From Pseudomonadota bacterium (GTDB lineage: Bacteria; Bdellovibrionota_B; Oligoflexia; Oligoflexales; JAPPIL01), in contig JAPPIL010000059.1 of the NCBI GenBank assembly GCA_028877195.1, positions 1-8,872 on the forward strand: a DNA stretch of 8,872 nt, read 5' to 3'. Below are positions 6,425 through 8,872 of the stretch, in pieces; the first letter of the stretch is position 1, and each line of letters opens with the position of its first letter. The translations under genes and the position numbers were made by a program. The notes under the pieces are model-generated. The model was not told where the DNA came from and did no database searches. It saw only the letters and a program-made list of their open reading frames with translations.

Positions 6425-6451
6425 TGGTTAGTCGTTTGCTAACTATTTTTT
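6425..6451 (+). terminator. Hairpin plus T-run, terminator between two minus-strand genes
   Basis: The stem TGGTTAG (6425-6431) / CTAACTA (6439-6445), with one G-T wobble and a 7-nt loop, is followed on the plus strand by six Ts (6446-6451). In that direction it is a good but AT-rich intrinsic terminator. No plus-strand gene lies directly before it except read-through from the response regulator. On the minus strand it sits about 10 nt after the stop of the 6461-7363 gene, followed by CATTAG and then AAATTTTT, so it may also end that message. Confidence 0.5.
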
Positions 6452-6460
6452 GCCAAAGTT

Positions 6461-7363
6461 CTAGCGACTTGCAACTTGCTCAAAGCGCGGTCTTTGCTGC
6501 TGGCGCTGTTTACCCCTTTCTTGCAGCTGCATGACGACGGTATCTTTCTTGAGCGCCAAGACATATAGGTTATTCTTTAGCTCCTTAAAAATTTTGCTGT
6601 TCAAATCGCCGGCAGCAAACACCCTAATCAACAAGTGTTTGCCACTCAACACCATGTAGATGTCGCCAGCAAAATGGATGTCGTCATAGCCTTCAGGCAA
6701 GGCTATCTTTTTAGTCCCTAAAGGAATTGTTTTACTGAAAGCGACTACCGCCGAGCGTGAGTCTGCATAGGCATGATGGTCTGCGATCAGAATTTCTTTG
6801 ACATCGCTGGTATCAAAGATAGAACCAATTGGCTGTCCTGAACTTGAAATTGCCGTAAGGGTTGAGTCAAGCACACTAGGTTCTGGAGACGAGACCAATG
6901 CTGCCAGAGGACGAACAAGATGAACATACTTAAAACCATCATGTTCATGAAGCACAAATACACGGTCGTAAAATGCAGCTGGCAAACTGTCCTTATCGGT
7001 GTGGAATTGCGCAATATCAGTGCCCTTAACTCCACCCATGTCGTTGATATACATGCGTTCAGGCCAGGCATCTTGATCATGCTGAAGTTCTGGTCGTAGC
7101 GGTTGCACCTGCTCACTTTGCACTTGCGCAGGCGGCGGTGTCGCTTGCAACTCTTGTTTCACCGCCTTGCCACAGCCAAGAACAGTGCTACAAAACAATA
7201 CCACCCCCGCAATCTTTGCTAATGGCTTCAGTGCCTTGCGTGCAATAATTCGTTCACTGATACTGTGCGTTGGCGTTCCAGCAAGCATGGGAGAACTGGT
7301 CGCAAATAACAAGCAAAACATCAATAGCTGTATTCCTCTAGCCATTACTACCCCCGTCTTCAC
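6461..7363 (-). CDS. Unrecognised envelope protein with two signal-like segments
   Basis: I do not recognise this 300-residue protein. I start it at GTG 7363 because AGGAGG lies 4 nt upstream; the ATG at 7345 (residue 7) has only a G-run. Residues 10-22 are hydrophobic and end with PMLAG, like a signal peptide. A second basic-hydrophobic stretch (about 42-63, RKALKPLAK then IAGVVLFCSTVLG) leads to Cys64 in VLGC, a good lipobox. An ATG at 7288 (residue 26) would leave just the lipobox form, but has no ribosome binding site. After a Pro/Gln-rich spacer (about 70-95), the body has a WPERMYIND segment, mixed alpha/beta pattern, and a basic Gln-rich tail (RGKQRQQQRPR). It is probably anchored in the envelope. 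It has its own promoter and palindrome. Confidence 0.75.
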   Translation of the reverse strand: MKTGVVMARGIQLLMFCLLFATSSPMLAGTPTHSISERIIARKALKPLAKIAGVVLFCSTVLGCGKAVKQELQATPPPAQVQSEQVQPLRPELQHDQDAWPERMYINDMGGVKGTDIAQFHTDKDSLPAAFYDRVFVLHEHDGFKYVHLVRPLAALVSSPEPSVLDSTLTAISSSGQPIGSIFDTSDVKEILIADHHAYADSRSAVVAFSKTIPLGTKKIALPEGYDDIHFAGDIYMVLSGKHLLIRVFAAGDLNSKIFKELKNNLYVLALKKDTVVMQLQERGKQRQQQRPRFEQVASR

Positions 7364-7367
7364 GCGA

Positions 7368-7373
7368 CCTCCT
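7368..7373 (-). promoter_or_regulatory. Strong ribosome binding site that decides a GTG start
   Basis: AGGAGG, a full match to the Shine-Dalgarno core, lies 4 nt before GTG 7363 and 22 nt before ATG 7345. It favours the GTG start for the envelope protein gene. Confidence 0.7.
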
Positions 7374-7409
7374 CTGACCAAATCGTTAGCGGAAAAATAA
7401 CCTGTGGGG

Positions 7410-7437
7410 TGTATATGAAATGGAACACACGTGTCAA
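7410..7437 (-). promoter_or_regulatory. Sigma-70-type promoter of the 6461-7363 gene
   Basis: On the minus strand a perfect TTGACA (7437-7432) is followed after 16 bp by TATACA (7415-7410). Transcription should start near 7403, giving a leader of about 40 nt that includes the AGGAGG. It is the best-formed promoter in the window. Confidence 0.6.
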
Positions 7438-7442
7438 GACAC
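7427..7442. promoter_or_regulatory. Overlapping palindromes over the -35, possible operator
   Basis: GTGTC-AA-GACAC (7431-7442) is a perfect inverted repeat covering the TTGACA box, and ACACGTGT (7427-7434) is a second perfect 8-bp palindrome overlapping it. A dimeric repressor or other regulator bound here would meet RNA polymerase. I cannot name the protein. Confidence 0.35.
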
Positions 7443-7463
7443 AACAAGAAGCGCGCAGATAAG

Positions 7464-7907
7464 CTACTGTATTATTACTTCAAAATGCCCACGAATCGGC
7501 ATGCCTCCGACTCGCACCGCATCGGGAGACTGTTCAATGCTAACGATATGTTCAGCATATCTTTGTCGCACATAGATGTGAACATCACGAGCCAGTAAGT
7601 TGGTATTCGCACGACTATGCCGCCCCTTGCCAGTGATAATTTTCACGCGTGTGCGTTGACCTGTGCGCAAAATCCGCTGAAATAGCGAGTCGATGCGCTG
7701 CTGTGATTCAGATAGAGTCAAACCATGTAAATCAAGCTCATAGACCTCACGGCGATATGACCTTTTGCTAGTGCCATGGTCATCAGCGTCCAAGTCTTTA
7801 TCACCAGCAAACTCCAGCACATCAGCTTCAAGCATCAACTGTTCAGCGTTCTCTTCTATTTCAAATCGTATCTGCGGTCGGATCTTGCGGATTTTTTTCT
7901 TCGCCAT
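7464..7907 (-). CDS. Smr-domain protein
   Basis: This 147-residue protein has a basic N-terminus (MAKKKIRKIR), an acidic middle (about 16-45) and a C-terminal Smr domain from about 55 to the end. It shows the hallmark LDLHG at 58-62, TGKGRHS at 92-98 and the closing GG element at 134-135 (GGMPIRGHFEV). Smr domains occur in MutS2 and as stand-alone proteins with nicking or RNA endonuclease activity; the substrate here cannot be told. The family often ends GGxGA; here it is GGMPIRG, a small departure. I start at ATG 7907, 17 nt after the lipA stop; a TTG at 7931 would overlap lipA and add 8 unlikely residues. No clear ribosome binding site is seen, so translation may be coupled to lipA in one transcript. 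No terminator follows. Confidence 0.88.
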   Translation of the reverse strand: MAKKKIRKIRPQIRFEIEENAEQLMLEADVLEFAGDKDLDADDHGTSKRSYRREVYELDLHGLTLSESQQRIDSLFQRILRTGQRTRVKIITGKGRHSRANTNLLARDVHIYVRQRYAEHIVSIEQSPDAVRVGGMPIRGHFEVIIQ

Positions 7908-7924
7908 CTGCGTAGGCCAACAGA

Positions 7925-8812
7925 TTAGCAAGACTGCTTGTGTTTACTAGCGGCAAGATAAAAGTCTCGCGCCCGATAACTGCTACGCACCAACGCACCT
8001 GCAGCAACGCCAAGAAAACCAAGCTCCTTGGCGCAAGCCTGTAGCTCCGCAAATTCTTGCGGTGGAGCATAGGACTTAACCCGCAGATGTTTTGGAGTCG
8101 GTCGCATATATTGACCAATAGTTAGCAAATCAACTGCATGTGCCCGCAAGTCTTGCAAAGCGGCTTTCACCTCTTCACGTTCCTCTCCCAAACCGAGCAT
8201 CAAAGCGCTTTTAGTGAACAGCGTTGGCCGCAAACGTTTTGCCATCTGCAACAACTGTAGCGAGCGCTGATAACTCGCACGAGCATCACGCACTCGCGGC
8301 GAAAGACGAGCAATGGTCTCAATGTTATGAGCAAAAACATCAGGCGGGGCTTCTGTAAGTAAATGCTTGAGTGCCTCGATGTTGCCCGCAAAATCAGAAG
8401 TCAGTAGTTCTACTTTTATCTGTGGCTTGGCGGCACGAACCGCTTTAACGACCGCCACTAGATGTGCCACACCACCATCGTCTAAATCATCACGGTCAAC
8501 CATCGTTATCACCGCATAGTCAAGGTTCATAATGCGCACGCTGTCGGCTACACGCTGCGGCTCAAGAGCATCTACTGCGGGTGGTTTGCCTGTCTTGACA
8601 TGACAAAAGCGACAAGCTCTGGTGCAGGTATCTCCCAATACCATGAACGTAGCAGTGCCTGTGTTCCAACACTCACCGATGTTAGGGCATTTTGCCTCTT
8701 CACAGACGGTTACGAGACCATGGGCGCGGAGATTTTTTCTGATGTTGAAGTAAACATCACCGTGTGGAATTGATGTTTTTAACCAGGATGGTTTTGGTTG
8801 CATAACTAACAT
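7925..8812 (-). CDS. lipA: Lipoyl synthase (radical SAM)
   Basis: This enzyme inserts two sulfurs at C6 and C8 of protein-bound octanoyl groups, making lipoyl cofactor for pyruvate and 2-oxoglutarate dehydrogenases and the glycine cleavage system. All metal ligands are present: Cys37, Cys42 and Cys48 for the auxiliary 4Fe-4S cluster that donates sulfur, Cys63, Cys67 and Cys70 (CTRACRFC) for the radical SAM cluster, and the C-terminal RSSY (276-279) whose serine caps the auxiliary cluster. VDRDDLDDGG and the HNIET stretch are typical. It has 295 residues, a normal length. The start is uncertain: AGGAG is 2 nt before ATG 8812 and 11 nt before ATG 8803, which gives the more family-like MQPKPSWLKT. 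No lipB is seen in the window. It probably leads a transcript with the Smr gene. Confidence 0.97.
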   Translation of the reverse strand: MLVMQPKPSWLKTSIPHGDVYFNIRKNLRAHGLVTVCEEAKCPNIGECWNTGTATFMVLGDTCTRACRFCHVKTGKPPAVDALEPQRVADSVRIMNLDYAVITMVDRDDLDDGGVAHLVAVVKAVRAAKPQIKVELLTSDFAGNIEALKHLLTEAPPDVFAHNIETIARLSPRVRDARASYQRSLQLLQMAKRLRPTLFTKSALMLGLGEEREEVKAALQDLRAHAVDLLTIGQYMRPTPKHLRVKSYAPPQEFAELQACAKELGFLGVAAGALVRSSYRARDFYLAASKHKQSC

Positions 8813-8830
8813 CTCTCCTTTTTATTATGC

Positions 8831-8849
8831 GGAGGGCTTTCCCCCCTCC
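8831..8849 (-). promoter_or_regulatory. G/C-rich hairpin in the lipA leader
   Basis: GGAGGG (8831-8836) pairs with CCCTCC (8844-8849) around a 7-nt loop, ending 18 bp before the lipA ATG at 8812 and 11 nt before its AGGAG. Depending on where the transcript starts, it may sit at the 5' end of the lipA message or belong to a terminator zone. No promoter hexamers are convincing between it and lipA. Confidence 0.35.
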
Positions 8850-8854
8850 ACGAA

Positions 8855-8872
8855 ACGTGCCAAAAGGCACGT
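8855..8872. terminator. Perfect 7-bp hairpin at the window edge, possible terminator
   Basis: ACGTGCC-AAAA-GGCACGT is a perfect inverted repeat with a tetraloop ending at the last base. On the minus strand it is followed by TTTCG. It may end the gene beyond the window edge; the stem and a T-run could continue outside. Confidence 0.45.

Overview
The window looks like the chromosome of a Gram-negative bacterium of mid GC content (by eye). Two probable lipoproteins, an Sec-exported small protein, lipoyl synthase and an ExoVII pair all fit a diderm cell. The response regulator at 5278-5913 has the domain order and C-terminal helix style I associate with Deltaproteobacteria-like lineages (Myxococcota, Bdellovibrionota, Desulfobacterota). 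That placement is an inference from one gene and is weak.

Layout: 1-138 is a structured non-coding stretch with two hairpins and a 15-bp sequence resembling an IS903-group insertion-sequence end. lysS (139-1656, minus) and xseA (1725-3275, plus) diverge from a 68-bp promoter region. xseA overlaps xseB (3253-3471), giving both subunits of exonuclease VII; this XseA carries an unusual extra N-terminal domain of about 60 residues. A 104-bp gap with an extended -10 promoter precedes a large unrecognised lipoprotein (3576-5213) with a Gly/Lys repeat tract, a glycine-rich hydrophobic hairpin and two four-cysteine domains. A structured leader then leads to the response regulator (5278-5913).

The rest is read from the minus strand. 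A small exported protein (5910-6326) meets the response regulator tail to tail inside a shared TTAA. Next come a bidirectional-looking terminator, a second unrecognised envelope protein with two signal-like segments (6461-7363) behind a good promoter with a palindrome over its -35, then smr (7464-7907) and lipA (7925-8812), which form a tight pair. The edge upstream of lipA holds two hairpins.

Functionally this is mostly housekeeping (lysyl-tRNA charging, ssDNA processing, lipoate synthesis) around a central block (about 3.5-7.4 kb) of lineage-specific envelope and signalling genes. I see no complete new defence or mobile system. The parts most worth following are the XseA N-terminal fusion, the repeat-bearing lipoprotein, the double-signal envelope protein and the response regulator's structured leader, which lacks an ordinary ribosome binding site.
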